Below, one piece after another: positions 17,567-26,175 of a DNA stretch of 64,000 nucleotides. Position 1 is the stretch's first letter, and the number at the start of each line of letters is the position of its first letter. The DNA comes from Geomonas oryzisoli. Lineage in GTDB: Bacteria; Desulfobacterota; Desulfuromonadia; Geobacterales; Geobacteraceae. The notes under the pieces are model-generated. The model worked only from the letters and a program-made list of their open reading frames with translations. It was not told the DNA's origin and ran no database searches. A program made the position numbers and the translations under genes. Where the stretch lies: the NCBI RefSeq assembly GCF_018986915.1, contig NZ_CP076723.1:2637501-2701500 (forward strand), in the 5' to 3' direction.

Positions 17567-18838
17567 ATGAAGCGTAGGGAATTCGTGAAATACCTCGGGC
17601 TGGCCGCCCCCTACTGCCGCTGGCTCGCCTGCCGGACCGTGGCGGCGCAGGGCTCTTTGCTGCTCGCGCCGCTTTGGAACGGAACTGCCCAGGCCGCCCC
17701 CGGCGCCCCCCTGGTGCCGGTCACCGAGCTGAAACACTGGTCCACCCCTGACTACACCAGGGTTTCCATCACCCTGGATCAGGAGGTGCACTTCGAGCAC
17801 CACAAGCTCCCGAACCGGCTCTACCTCGACCTGCAGGGGACCCACCTCAACCCCGGCGTCAAGGACCTCAACATCGGTGACGGCTTGCTGAAAAGCGTGC
17901 GCATCGCGCAGTTCGCGGCCTCCACGGTGCGCGTAGTGCTCGACCTGGACAGCATCAAGGAGTACAAGGTCTTCACCTTTTCCGACCCCTTCCGTGTCAT
18001 CGTGGACGTGAAAGGGGACCGCAGGCAGGAGATCTCGGCTTCCAAAGAGGTCATCGAGAGCGCGCCTACCGAGCCCAAGAACGTGGAGAAGGTCAACCCG
18101 CCGGAGAAGGCGAAACCGGTAGAGAAAGAGAAAGGTAAACAGGCGAAGTTCAAGCCGGGGCGGATCCGCAGGATCGTGATCGACCCGGGGCACGGCGGAC
18201 ACGACCCGGGCGCGGTGAGCCCATCGGGGACACGTGAGAAAGACATCGTGCTGCAGATCGGCCTGGACCTGGCCCAGAAGATACGAGAGGAGTTGGGCCT
18301 CGATGTCGTCATGACCCGTTCCACCGACGTCTTCATCGAGCTGCAGGAGCGGACCGCGATCGCCAACAAGGTGGGGGCGGATCTGTTCGTCTCCATCCAC
18401 GCCAACGCCTCGCTCAACCGCAACGCCAACGGGATCGAGACCTACTACTTGAACCTCGCCAAGACCGAGAAGGTGGCCCAGTTGGCCGCCAAGGAAAACG
18501 GCACCTCACTGGAGAAGGTAAGCACGCTGCAGGCGATCCTTTTCGACCTGATGGCCAACTACAAGCTGAACGACTCCGCCCATCTCGCCGACGAGGTGCA
18601 GAAGTCGCTCTACAAGAAGGCACAAACCGGATATCCCACGGTGAAGAACCTCGGAGTGAAGCAGGGTCCCTTCTACGTCCTGGTCGGCGCCACCATGCCC
18701 AGCATCCTGGTCGAGACCGCCTTTTTGAGCAACGAACGGGACGAGCAGAAACTGAAGGATCCGCACTACCAGGCGCTCACCGCCGACGGCATCCTGGCCG
18801 GGATCAAGGGGTACATCACCAGCCTGAACAAGGCCTGA
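17567..18838 (+). CDS. N-acetylmuramoyl-L-alanine amidase (AmiC-like, AMIN plus Amidase_3)
   Basis: A 423-residue peptidoglycan amidase that cleaves the MurNAc-L-Ala bond. The N-terminus KRREFVKYLGLAA is a plausible twin-arginine signal, as in E. coli AmiA/AmiC. An AMIN domain (~50-155, cell-wall targeting) is followed by a Lys/Glu/Pro linker (~165-200) and the zinc-dependent Amidase_3 domain. Ligands are visible: DPGHGGHDPGA (~204-214), E in TREKDIV (~223), SIHANAS (~277) and the catalytic Glu in VETAFLSN (~383). A bidirectional terminator follows. Confidence 0.92.
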   Translation: MKRREFVKYLGLAAPYCRWLACRTVAAQGSLLLAPLWNGTAQAAPGAPLVPVTELKHWSTPDYTRVSITLDQEVHFEHHKLPNRLYLDLQGTHLNPGVKDLNIGDGLLKSVRIAQFAASTVRVVLDLDSIKEYKVFTFSDPFRVIVDVKGDRRQEISASKEVIESAPTEPKNVEKVNPPEKAKPVEKEKGKQAKFKPGRIRRIVIDPGHGGHDPGAVSPSGTREKDIVLQIGLDLAQKIREELGLDVVMTRSTDVFIELQERTAIANKVGADLFVSIHANASLNRNANGIETYYLNLAKTEKVAQLAAKENGTSLEKVSTLQAILFDLMANYKLNDSAHLADEVQKSLYKKAQTGYPTVKNLGVKQGPFYVLVGATMPSILVETAFLSNERDEQKLKDPHYQALTADGILAGIKGYITSLNKA

Positions 18839-18875
18839 GCAACCGGCGACGTATTTTCTTCTCCCGTTGTAAAAC

Positions 18876-18908
18876 GCAAAAAGGCCGGCATTATGCCGGC
18901 CTTTTTTA
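18876..18908 (+). terminator. Bidirectional Rho-independent terminator
   Basis: An 11-bp-class stem (AAGGCCGGCA / TGCCGGCCTT, TTA loop) flanked by A's on the left and six T's on the right. It serves the amidase gene (plus) and the zinc-ribbon gene (minus), which converge here. Confidence 0.88.
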
Positions 18909-18932
18909 TTGTCGTCTGCTTGTCTGTTCCGG

Positions 18933-21041
18933 TTACTGCCCTGAGGCCACCGTGGAGCCGACCACCTCGACACCGAAGTCGGCCGCCTCCTTGGGCACGT
19001 TGGCAAGAGCCACCACGAAACCGATGGAATGGTCCGGCTTGACGCCGAGATTGGAGAGCGAGTCGCCGAACTGGTTGTTCATGATGGACTCAATCTTCGC
19101 CATCGGCAGCGTGCTCAGCTGTTCCGCTGAGAGGCGGTTGCCACAGTAAGCTGTCTTTTGCACCAGCACCTTGCCCGCCTTGTCGAAGATGCTCACCTTC
19201 ACCTGGATCGAGGCACGCGCCTTGCGGAAGGAGTTGACCGCTTCGCCGTTGACCACGAACAGCTCGCCCGCCTCCTTGTTCTGGTGGAACGAAGCCAGGG
19301 CGTTCTTGATGGTGATGCGCCCTTCCTCGGGGACCTCGATGCCGAACCACTTGGCTACGAAGCCGATGCCGTACTGATCAAGCTTTTTCATCGCCTCCGG
19401 ACCGCTTTGCAGCAGGTACAGGCCGGCACCGCTCAGTGCCAACACCACGACCACGCAGATCCCCACGATGGCGATGGTAACAGCGGAACGCCCCTTGCGC
19501 CTGGAAGATATCGACAGCGGGGGGAGTTCCTCGTCGAAGCCTTCCTCCGGAACGGCGGCGGCGAAGGACTTGTCGCCGAAGCTGAAGTCCAGTGACGACT
19601 TGGCCGCCGGTTTGGGCTCTGCGGGTTCGGTGGAACCGGCGGGCTCCTCCTTGGCCTGGGCAGCGCTGACAGCCGCGGCAGCCCCTAACAGGCCCGCAGC
19701 AGCGGCCGCCGGAGCGGCTGTTTCGCTCGCCTGCGCAGCCTTGGACGTCTCGGAAAAAGAGAAGTCACTGAAGCTGAACTCCTCGTCCTTAGCAGGGGCA
19801 GCCTCCTCCTTGTCGCTCTCAACAGCAGCACTCGCAGCTCCACCCCCTGCGGCCTCGCTCGCGGCATCTTCTTCAAACGAGAAGGATCCCACCTCCGGTC
19901 CGGCAGGCTCTTCCTTGGCGGGAGCCGCCGGCTCTTCAAAGGAGAAGTCGCCGAAATCAAACGAATCGGTGGCAGCAGCAGGGGCAGGTTCTTCCTTGGG
20001 AGAGGCTGCCGGCTCATCGAAAGTGAAATCCCCGAATTCAAGCGAGTCGGCTGCAGGTGCGGCTTCCTCCTTGGCGGCAGCGGGTTCCTCATCAAAGGAG
20101 AAATCGCCGAACTCGGCAGTTTCGGCAGGTGCGGCCTCTTCCTTGGCGGCAGCGGGTGTCTCATCAAAGGAGAAGTCACCGAAATCAGCAGTTGCGGCAG
20201 GAGCTTCCGGTGCCGGTTCCTGGCTCGGGGCCGGGCTCTCGTCGAAAGAGAACTCGCCGAAATCGAACGCATCGGCGGCGGGCTGAGCGGCAGCCTCCTC
20301 CTTCACTGCGGGCGCAGGTTCATCGAAGGAGAGTTCGCCGAACTCCAGCGTATCCGCTGCGGCCGAAGGGGCCTCCTCCTTGACTGCCGGGGCGGAATCT
20401 TCAAAGGAGAGTTCGCCGAAATCCAGAGCAGACTCTGCGGCGGCAGGCGCGGGTTCTTCCTTGGCCGGGGACGGTGTCTCGTCGAACGAGAACTCCCCGA
20501 AATCGAAATCCCCGGCGGCCGGGGCCGGGGCGTTCGCAGCAGTAGCGACCGGCTCGTCGCTGAATTCGAACTCGTCGAACCCGCTGTCGGCTGCGGCAGG
20601 AGTTTCCTTACCGGCCGGCATGCCGGTTTCCACGTTGATGTCACCGAAATCGAAATCGTCTGCACCGGCTGCTTCCGCACCGGCGGCTGCAGCGGGAGCG
20701 GTAGCGGGAGCGGCAACGGGAGCAGGAGCAGGAGCGGGCTCGGGTTCAAAGTCGAATCCTGCCATGTCGTCCTGCTGCGGCTGGGGAGCCTCAGCACCGA
20801 ACTGGAGAGGAGGGTTCTCCTGGCCAGCAGGCGCAGCAGCCGGCTCCTTCTCGGCCTGAGCCGCGGCTGGAGCCCCGAGTCCGGACAGCAGGGCGTCGAA
20901 ATCCGACTCCTCAGCCTTCTGCTCGGCACCGGCCACGAACACGTGCCGGCACTTGGAGCAGCGCACCTTGACGCCGCCCGGCTTCAGCTTGGAATCGTCC
21001 AGCCTGAACTTCGTATTGCATTGGTCGCATTGGAGAATCAT
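18933..21041 (-). CDS. Zinc-ribbon/DUF3426 membrane protein with long acidic repeat region
   Basis: A 702-residue protein in four parts. Residues 1-37 form an MJ0042-type zinc ribbon (CDQCNTKF ... VRCSKCRHVF, two CxxC pairs). Residues ~60-500 hold an Ala/Pro/Glu-rich region with about a dozen ~25-residue repeats built on FDFGEFSFDE-P-KEE. A single transmembrane helix (VTIAIVGICVVVVLALSGAGLYLL) follows at ~530. The C-terminal ~150 residues form a DUF3426 domain expected outside the membrane. Each part except the repeats is common in Deltaproteobacteria; function unknown. GGAGGGG precedes ATG 21041 and a strong promoter lies upstream. Confidence 0.85.
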   Translation of the reverse strand: MILQCDQCNTKFRLDDSKLKPGGVKVRCSKCRHVFVAGAEQKAEESDFDALLSGLGAPAAAQAEKEPAAAPAGQENPPLQFGAEAPQPQQDDMAGFDFEPEPAPAPAPVAAPATAPAAAAGAEAAGADDFDFGDINVETGMPAGKETPAAADSGFDEFEFSDEPVATAANAPAPAAGDFDFGEFSFDETPSPAKEEPAPAAAESALDFGELSFEDSAPAVKEEAPSAAADTLEFGELSFDEPAPAVKEEAAAQPAADAFDFGEFSFDESPAPSQEPAPEAPAATADFGDFSFDETPAAAKEEAAPAETAEFGDFSFDEEPAAAKEEAAPAADSLEFGDFTFDEPAASPKEEPAPAAATDSFDFGDFSFEEPAAPAKEEPAGPEVGSFSFEEDAASEAAGGGAASAAVESDKEEAAPAKDEEFSFSDFSFSETSKAAQASETAAPAAAAAGLLGAAAAVSAAQAKEEPAGSTEPAEPKPAAKSSLDFSFGDKSFAAAVPEEGFDEELPPLSISSRRKGRSAVTIAIVGICVVVVLALSGAGLYLLQSGPEAMKKLDQYGIGFVAKWFGIEVPEEGRITIKNALASFHQNKEAGELFVVNGEAVNSFRKARASIQVKVSIFDKAGKVLVQKTAYCGNRLSAEQLSTLPMAKIESIMNNQFGDSLSNLGVKPDHSIGFVVALANVPKEAADFGVEVVGSTVASGQ

Positions 21042-21090
21042 CGACCCCTCCGGAATGTTTTGGATCTTCCATTAATTTTCTCAACGGTTT

Positions 21091-21119
21091 CCTATAACAG
21101 AAGCAAATTATAGTGTCAA
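21091..21119 (-). promoter_or_regulatory. Sigma-70-type promoter of the zinc-ribbon gene
   Basis: On the minus strand a perfect TTGACA (21114-21119) is followed after 17 bases by TATAGG (21091-21096), about 50 bases upstream of the start codon. Confidence 0.65.
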
Positions 21120-21197
21120 TGATTCTGGTCGCCCGGGCACCTTTATGGTATAAATAGCCGGTGGACCGCATCCCAGCGATTATACAAGGGGAACACC

Positions 21198-21896
21198 ATG
21201 AAACGTGCGTCGTTTGTATACCTTTTGTTCCTGCTCGTCAGTCTGTGCAGCACCGCCGTCTCATTTGCAGCGCCGGAACTGCTCGTAGAGCGCGGAACTT
21301 TCAATTTCGGCACCGTCGCCCAAGGAAGGAAAGTCCAGCATACCTTCGCCATCAAAAATAACGGCGACGCCCCCCTGCAGATCAAGAAACTGGACGCCTC
21401 CTGCGGTTGCACCGCCGCCAAGCCAAGCGTCTCGGTGGTCCCTCCCGGCAAAAGCGCCGAGATAGAAGTGACCTTCGACTCCGCCTCGTTCTCCGGAAAG
21501 GTCTCCAAGACAGTCACCCTGACCAGCAACGCCGGCAAGACCCCGAGCTACACCTTCACACTGGAGGGGACGGTGCTCGATCAACTGCAGGTAACCCCGC
21601 GACAGGTGAGCCTTGGCGCGGTGACCAGCACCACCCCCGTTCAAGCCAGGATCAATGTCACCAACAACAGCAACGTGGCGATAAAGCTGCTGAACGTCAC
21701 GGTCACCTCCTCCTCGTTACAGATCAAGCCGACCATCAGGAAAGCGGAATTGAAACCGGGAGAGACCGGCACCATCGAGATCTCTGTCCTGGCCAAGCCG
21801 GAGGCGAAGATCCTGAGCGGGTATTTGCATGTCACCACCAGTCATCCCCAGAAGAAGGAGATCACAGTGCCGGTGTACGGTTCCATATCGAAGTGA
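21198..21896 (+). CDS. DUF1573 exported protein
   Basis: A 232-residue protein with a signal peptide (MKRASFVYLLFLLVSLCSTAVSFAA-PE). The first domain has the DUF1573 signature GTFNFGTVAQG ... HTFAIKNNGDAPLQIKKLDASCGCTAA, with the CGC motif. A second immunoglobulin-like domain follows (VTPRQVSLGAVTSTTPVQARINVTNNSN) and lacks the Cys. Such proteins are periplasmic or surface ASPM/SPD-2/Hydin-like modules of unknown role. The start at ATG 21198 has AGGGGA about 9 bases upstream. It is divergent from the zinc-ribbon gene, 156 bases away. Confidence 0.85.
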   Translation: MKRASFVYLLFLLVSLCSTAVSFAAPELLVERGTFNFGTVAQGRKVQHTFAIKNNGDAPLQIKKLDASCGCTAAKPSVSVVPPGKSAEIEVTFDSASFSGKVSKTVTLTSNAGKTPSYTFTLEGTVLDQLQVTPRQVSLGAVTSTTPVQARINVTNNSNVAIKLLNVTVTSSSLQIKPTIRKAELKPGETGTIEISVLAKPEAKILSGYLHVTTSHPQKKEITVPVYGSISK

Positions 21897-21986
21897 GTCT
21901 GAGGCAGGAGAGGATGGAGCAGAGACTTTTTTTAAAGTTTGATCTTGAGTTGGTTCTCAAAATAGTGTAGTAATGAGTTCTTTCCC

Positions 21987-22063
21987 GGGCGGGTAGCTCA
22001 GTTGGATAGAGTACTGGCCTCCGAAGCCAGGGGTCACGGGTTCGAATCCCGTCTCGCCCACCA
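21987..22063 (+). tRNA. tRNA-Arg (anticodon CCG)
   Basis: A 77-base cloverleaf. The acceptor GGGCGGG pairs with CTCGCCC (one G-U). The D-arm is GCTC/GAGT. The anticodon stem CTGGC/GCCAG encloses the loop CTCCGAA with anticodon CCG at 22021-22023. The variable loop is GGGTC, and the T-arm ACGGG-TTCGAAT-CCCGT follows. The discriminator is A and CCA is encoded at 22061-22063. It reads the CGG arginine codon. Confidence 0.96.
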
Positions 22064-22094
22064 TGTTTTAAATACAGACATACCAGTCTAGACA

Positions 22095-22125
22095 AAAGGC
22101 CCTGAGAAATCAGGGCCTTTTTGTT
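22095..22125 (+). terminator. Terminator downstream of tRNA-Arg
   Basis: Stem AAAGGCCCTGA / TCAGGGCCTTT with a GAAA tetraloop and a T-run, 32 bases after the CCA end. Confidence 0.85.
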
Positions 22126-22288
22126 TCCTTCCTTTCACCGCTTTCTTCCCAAACGGCTTAGAGCGCCGATGCCGCTCGATCCAGCGACTCGCCGTCCCGC
22201 TGCGATGCCAGCGCGGCTGTCACCACTGGAAGCCCCCTGCCAACCAAGACCGCTTAGCGACGTCTTTGTTCATGAACATTTCCGCCAA

Positions 22289-22306
22289 CTGTAACGAACC
22301 TGTAAC
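22289..22306 (+). promoter_or_regulatory. Pho box upstream of pstC
   Basis: Two direct repeats CTGTAAC-gaac-CTGTAAC with 11-base periodicity, the PhoB-binding arrangement. They lie 76 bases before the pstC GTG start. The -10 expected 10 bases further on (CAAGCT) is a poor match. Confidence 0.7.
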
Positions 22307-22382
22307 ATCCATGCAGCAAGCTGTGGGCGTATCAGAAGCGGTCCCTCAGCAGATCCGGGCGACCACACTTGGAGGAAACTAC

Positions 22383-23387
22383 GTGGAGTTAGAGATGCGT
22401 TCCTGCTGCACACATGAGGCGGACCGACCCGAATCGGCCAGTACGAGAACCGAACCGGCATTGGCCAGGAAACTGGGTGGAGATGCCATCTTTCGTTACC
22501 TGACAACCTTTTTTGCCTTCAGCATCCTCGCGATACTGGCACTCATGCTCTACGAGATGGCAGGCGAGAGCCTGCCAGCCATCAAGGAGTTCGGCTGGAA
22601 CTTCGTGATTTCAAAGGAATGGGACGCGGTGCAGGGGATCTTCGGGGCGCTTCCCTACCTGTACGGCTCGGTGGTTTCCTCGGTGCTGGCCCTCGCGCTC
22701 GCCACTCCCCTGAGCATAGGCGCGGCACTGTTCATAACGGAAATCGCCCCGGGCAAGATCGGTTCGATAGTGGCTCCGCTGGTCGAACTCCTGGCGGCCA
22801 TCCCCTCCGTCATCTACGGACTGTGGGGGGTGCTGGTCATGGCACCCTGGCTGCAGAGCACGGTCCAGCCGTTCCTGATCGAGCATTTCGGCTTCCTCCC
22901 GTTCTTCGAGGGTGCCCCCTACGGCGTCAGCATGCTGGCCGCCATCTTCATCCTGATGATCATGGTGGTGCCGATCATCACCTCCATCACGCGCGAGGTG
23001 CTGCTGGCGGTGCCGCAGAGCCAGAAGGAGGCCGCCATCGCCCTGGGCGCCACCCGTTGGGAAACCATCAAGATCGCCATCCTCCCCTACGGCAAATCGG
23101 GCATCCTGGGTGCCGCCATCCTCGGCCTCGGCCGGGCCATAGGCGAGACGATGGCCGTCACCATGGTGATCGGCAACGCCCCCAACATATCGCTGTCGCT
23201 CCTCTCCCCCGCCTACACCATGCCCAGCGTGATCGCCAACGAATTCGCGGAGACCACGTCGAAGCTGCACGCCTCCGCGCTGATGGAAATCGGCCTGATC
23301 CTCATGGTGGTCACCCTGGTCGTGAACGCCATGGCGCGGCTCTTGATCTGGAGCGTGTCCAGAAGCGCCAAGGGAGGTGCGGCATGA
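22383..23387 (+). CDS. pstC: Phosphate ABC transporter permease PstC
   Basis: A 334-residue inner-membrane permease of the high-affinity phosphate importer PstSCAB. GTG 22383 is chosen because GGAGG is 7 bases upstream and the pho box lies outside the gene; the frame is open further up to 22266. A ~55-residue hydrophilic N-terminus precedes about six transmembrane helices (first at IFRYLTTFFAFSILAILALMLYEM). The EAA-like cytoplasmic loop is KEAAIALGATRWETIKIAILPYGKSGILGAAILGLGRAIGETMAV. Its stop overlaps the pstA start as ATGA. The operon continues with pstB and phoU. Confidence 0.94.
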   Translation: MELEMRSCCTHEADRPESASTRTEPALARKLGGDAIFRYLTTFFAFSILAILALMLYEMAGESLPAIKEFGWNFVISKEWDAVQGIFGALPYLYGSVVSSVLALALATPLSIGAALFITEIAPGKIGSIVAPLVELLAAIPSVIYGLWGVLVMAPWLQSTVQPFLIEHFGFLPFFEGAPYGVSMLAAIFILMIMVVPIITSITREVLLAVPQSQKEAAIALGATRWETIKIAILPYGKSGILGAAILGLGRAIGETMAVTMVIGNAPNISLSLLSPAYTMPSVIANEFAETTSKLHASALMEIGLILMVVTLVVNAMARLLIWSVSRSAKGGAA

Positions 23388-24226
23388 TGCACGGGATGGC
23401 GTTACGCAAGGCCAAGAACCACATGATGAGTTTCATCATGCTCGCCTGCACGCTCGCGGTGCTGGTGCCGCTCGGACTCATCTTCTTCCACATCCTGAAG
23501 ATGGGAATCAGCTCGCTTTCCGTCGACTTCTTCACCCACATCCCGGCGCCGACCGGTGAGCCGGGCGGAGGCATGGCCAACGGCATGGTCGGCTCGGCTA
23601 TCATGATCGCGGGCGCCTCGGTGATCGGGCTTCCCATCGGCATCCTCGGGGCCATCTACCTCTCCGAGTTCGGCGGTTCCAGGGTATCCACCGTGATCCG
23701 CTTCGCCGCAGACGTCCTGTCGGGCACCCCATCCATCATCACCGGCATGGTGGCCTACACGCTGCTGGTGGTGCCCATGAAGGGCTTCTCCGGCCTGGCC
23801 GGGTCGGTGGCGCTGGCGATGATCATGATCCCGATCGTGCTGCGCACTACGGAGGAGCAGTTGAAGATGGTGCCCGGCTCGCTGCGCGAGGCCTCACTGG
23901 CCCTCGGCGTTCCCTTCTGGCGCACGAGCCTCAAGGTGACCCTGAGAAGCGCCCTTTCCGGCGTCCTCACCGGCGTCCTGCTGGCGGTGGCGAGGATCGC
24001 GGGCGAAACCGCCCCGCTTCTGTTCACCGCACTAGGCAACCAGTTCTGGAGCAAGAACGTCCTGCAGCCGATGGCGGCGCTCCCCCTGCAGATCTTCAGC
24101 TTCGCCATCGCTCCCTACGAGGACTGGCACAAGCTCGCCTGGGCCGGAGCCCTGGTGCTGGTGACGGTGATGTTCGCCTTGAGCCTCACCGCGCGCTACT
24201 TCGGCAGGACCAGACGGGCGGGATAA
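23384..24226 (+). CDS. pstA: Phosphate ABC transporter permease PstA
   Basis: A 280-residue second permease of the Pst importer. The start ATG 23384 overlaps the pstC stop (ATGA), with GGGAGG 6 bases upstream. Six hydrophobic segments are visible. The binding-protein-dependent permease loop is REASLALGVPFWRTSLKVTLRSALSGVLTGVLLAVARIAGETAPLLFTA. GGGMANGMVGSAIMI near residue 65 is the usual PstA entry to the permease domain. It should form the channel with PstC and be energised by PstB. Confidence 0.94.
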   Translation: MMHGMALRKAKNHMMSFIMLACTLAVLVPLGLIFFHILKMGISSLSVDFFTHIPAPTGEPGGGMANGMVGSAIMIAGASVIGLPIGILGAIYLSEFGGSRVSTVIRFAADVLSGTPSIITGMVAYTLLVVPMKGFSGLAGSVALAMIMIPIVLRTTEEQLKMVPGSLREASLALGVPFWRTSLKVTLRSALSGVLTGVLLAVARIAGETAPLLFTALGNQFWSKNVLQPMAALPLQIFSFAIAPYEDWHKLAWAGALVLVTVMFALSLTARYFGRTRRAG

Positions 24227-24319
24227 AGATAGGTCAAGGTTGAGGTTGAGATTAAGGTTGGGGCGGCGGCACCTGAGTTTGCCGGACTTCAACTGCACAC
24301 GGACTTCGAGAGGAAAGAG

Positions 24320-25078
24320 ATGAACAACAAGGTACTACTGGAACAGGTCAACATTCACTTCGGCAAGACGCATGCGGTGCACGACATCAGCATGACCTTC
24401 CCGGAACACAGCGTCACCGCCATCATCGGGCCGTCGGGGTGCGGCAAGTCAACGCTGCTGCGCTCCATGAACAGGATGCACGACCTGGTTCCGTCCGCGC
24501 GCGTCACCGGCAGGATCCTGGTGGACGATGGCGACATCTACGACAAGGGCGTGGACCCGGTGGCCATCCGCCGTCGCGTCGGCATGGTGTTCCAGAAGCC
24601 GAACCCGTTCCCGGCCATGTCCATCTACGACAACGTCATCGCCGGCTACAAGCTCAACGGCAGGCTGCCGCGCGAGGAGGCCGACGAGATAGTCGAGAGC
24701 TGCCTGAAGCGCGTGGCGCTCTGGGACGAGGTGAAGGATCGCCTGAAGAGCAACGCCATGATGCTCTCCGGCGGCCAGCAGCAGCGCCTGTGCATCGCGC
24801 GCACCATCGCCGTCAAGCCCGAAGTCATCCTCATGGACGAGCCGGCCTCCGCCCTGGACCCCATCTCGACCCTGAAGATCGAGGAACTGATCGAGGAGTT
24901 GAAGGAGCGCTACACCATCATCATCGTCACCCACAACATGCAGCAGGCCGCCCGCGTCTCCGATTACACGGCATTTCTGTACATGGGGGACCTGGTAGAG
25001 TGCGGCGAAACCAAGAAGATCTTCACCACACCCGAGCAGAAACGGACCGAGGACTACATCACCGGGCGTTTCGGCTAG
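24320..25078 (+). CDS. pstB: Phosphate ABC transporter ATP-binding protein PstB
   Basis: A 252-residue ATPase. Walker A is GPSGCGKST (~38-46), the Q-loop lies in [12 protein letters not shown], the signature is [10 protein letters not shown], and Walker B is [15 protein letters not shown]. The switch His is in [16 protein letters not shown]. The [22 protein letters not shown] tail is diagnostic of PstB. It lies 93 bases after pstA, a gap containing no obvious terminator. One copy of the dispersed palindrome separates it from phoU. Confidence 0.96.
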   Translation: MNNKVLLEQVNIHFGKTHAVHDISMTFPEHSVTAIIGPSGCGKSTLLRSMNRMHDLVPSARVTGRILVDDGDIYDKGVDPVAIRRRVGMVFQKPNPFPAMSIYDNVIAGYKLNGRLPREEADEIVESCLKRVALWDEVKDRLKSNAMMLSGGQQQRLCIARTIAVKPEVILMDEPASALDPISTLKIEELIEELKERYTIIIVTHNMQQAARVSDYTAFLYMGDLVECGETKKIFTTPEQKRTEDYITGRFG

Positions 25079-25095
25079 GGACGGCTAGAGACAAA

Positions 25096-25125
25096 GGGGA
25101 CAGGCACCTTGCGGAGCCAGTCCCC
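25096..25125 (-). repeat. Dispersed 30-base palindromic repeat, copy A (pstB-phoU gap)
   Basis: First of eleven copies. An imperfect hairpin with arms GGGGAC/GTCCCC, then GGC/GCC, then CC/GG, separated by single mismatches and a 4-base loop. The plus orientation is defined as GGGGACTGGCTCC at the left end; this copy is inverted. It lies inside the pst-phoU operon. Confidence 0.85.
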
Positions 25126-25147
25126 CTCAAGACAGACAGGAGACACT

Positions 25148-25819
25148 ATGGAGAGAGAGCATTTCAGCAAGCAGTTCGACAACGAACTGAACGTGATACG
25201 CGAAAAGCTGTTGGAGATGGGCGGCAAGGTCGAATCGATGATCGCCAACGCCATGAAATCCCTGGTGGAGCGGGACACCGAGCTGGCAGAGCGCACCATC
25301 GCGTTCGACCACGAGATCAATACCCTGGAGATGGTGATCGACGAGAAGTGCCTGGAGGTGTTGGCGCGCCGGCAACCCGCGGCACGGGACCTGCGCTTCA
25401 TCACGCTCGCACTGAAGATAGTGACCGACCTGGAGCGGATCGGCGACCAGTGCGCCAACATCTGCAAGCGCGCGCGGGAGCTGAACCAGGAGCCGTCGCT
25501 GAAGCCCTATATCGACCTGCCGCGTATGGCGAAGGCCGCGTCCGACATGGTGAAGGAGGCGCTGGACGCCTTCGTGCGCGGCGACGATGCGCTGGCGATC
25601 AAGGTCTGCCAGGACGACCAGTGCGTGGACGAGCTGAACGAGCAGATCCAGCGGGAGCTTCTGACCTTCATGATGGCCGACCCGAAGACCATCAGCCGCG
25701 CGATGAAGATCATCCAGGTTTCCAAGTGCCTGGAGCGCATCGCCGATCACGCCACCAACATCGCGGAGATGGTCATCTTCATGATCAAGGGGAAGGACAT
25801 CCGGCATACTATCGCGTAG
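25148..25819 (+). CDS. phoU: Phosphate signalling protein PhoU
   Basis: A 223-residue two-domain helical-bundle protein that links Pst transporter state to PhoR/PhoB signalling and represses it when phosphate is ample. ATG 25148 is used (CAGGAG 6 bases upstream); the frame is open 39 bases further up into the palindromic repeat. Both PhoU metal-binding repeats are recognisable by E/D-x3-D patterns: AARDLRFITLALKIVTDLERIGDQCANI and PKTISRAMKIIQVSKCLERIADHATNIAEMV. Last gene of the pstCAB-phoU unit. Confidence 0.95.
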   Translation: MEREHFSKQFDNELNVIREKLLEMGGKVESMIANAMKSLVERDTELAERTIAFDHEINTLEMVIDEKCLEVLARRQPAARDLRFITLALKIVTDLERIGDQCANICKRARELNQEPSLKPYIDLPRMAKAASDMVKEALDAFVRGDDALAIKVCQDDQCVDELNEQIQRELLTFMMADPKTISRAMKIIQVSKCLERIADHATNIAEMVIFMIKGKDIRHTIA

Positions 25820-25858
25820 GTCCGGCCAAATCCCCCCTGCCCCCCCTTTGACAAGGGG

Positions 25859-25957
25859 GGAACGTGATGCCCTTATCTAGGCTGGATGGAGTTGGATGTA
25901 GCACCCATGGAACGTGATGCCTTTATCTCGGCTGGATTGAGTTGGGTGGAGCACACC
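25859..25957. repeat. Imperfect 50-base tandem duplication
   Basis: The unit begins GGAACGTGATGCC and recurs exactly 50 bases later with a handful of substitutions (TTATCTAGGCTGGATGGAG versus TTATCTCGGCTGGATTGAG). It is non-coding. Confidence 0.8.
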
Positions 25958-25975
25958 GTGGCTCGCCGCGCAGGG

Positions 25976-26005
25976 GGGGACTGGCTCCGTCAGGTGCCTG
26001 TCCCC
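25976..26005 (+). repeat. Dispersed palindromic repeat, copy B (phoU-metQ gap)
   Basis: Full-length copy in plus orientation; the central loop reads GTCA instead of the commoner GCCA. Confidence 0.85.
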
Positions 26006-26009
26006 TTGG

Positions 26010-26067
26010 TGCTTGGGGGAGGTCGCCTGTTTCCTTTATGCTTGGGTGCGGTGGCCTGTTTCCTGGA
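26010..26067. repeat. Imperfect 29-base tandem duplication
   Basis: TGCTTGGGGGAGGTCGCCTG... is repeated 29 bases on as TGCTTGGGTGCGGTGGCCTG..., immediately after palindrome copy B. Confidence 0.7.
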
Positions 26068-26074
26068 TGAATCA

Positions 26075-26105
26075 AAAAAGCCCGCGCTGGATGCACGGGC
26101 TTTTT
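26075..26105 (-). terminator. Bidirectional terminator phoU / metQ
   Basis: AAAAAGCCCG and CGGGCTTTTT pair around an 11-base loop region. It is 71 bases past the metQ stop on the minus strand and can also end phoU readthrough. Confidence 0.75.
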
Positions 26106-26175
26106 GTCTGTGAGGTCGGTGCAGTCGCTTGGTGATGCCGGCACGGGCTGCCGGGTCGCTGCGCGATGCGCGGGA

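Larger units (their letters stand above)
25820..26175. other. Intergenic region phoU / metQ rich in repeats
   Basis: 356 bases with no gene. In order it holds a CCCCCCTTTG..CAAGGGGGG palindrome (25828-25860), a 50-base tandem duplication (25859-25957), palindrome copy B (25976-26005), a 29-base tandem duplication (26010-26067) and a bidirectional terminator (26075-26105). Confidence 0.75.

Noticed and set aside
21987-22063. tRNA-Arg as a mobile-element attachment site
   Set aside because: No integrase, no repeat of the tRNA 3' end and no atypical genes downstream; the next genes are core pst genes.
22619-23383. N-terminal extension of pstA into pstC
   Set aside because: This part of the frame is out-of-phase pstC coding; the ATGA overlap and GGGAGG define the start at 23384.
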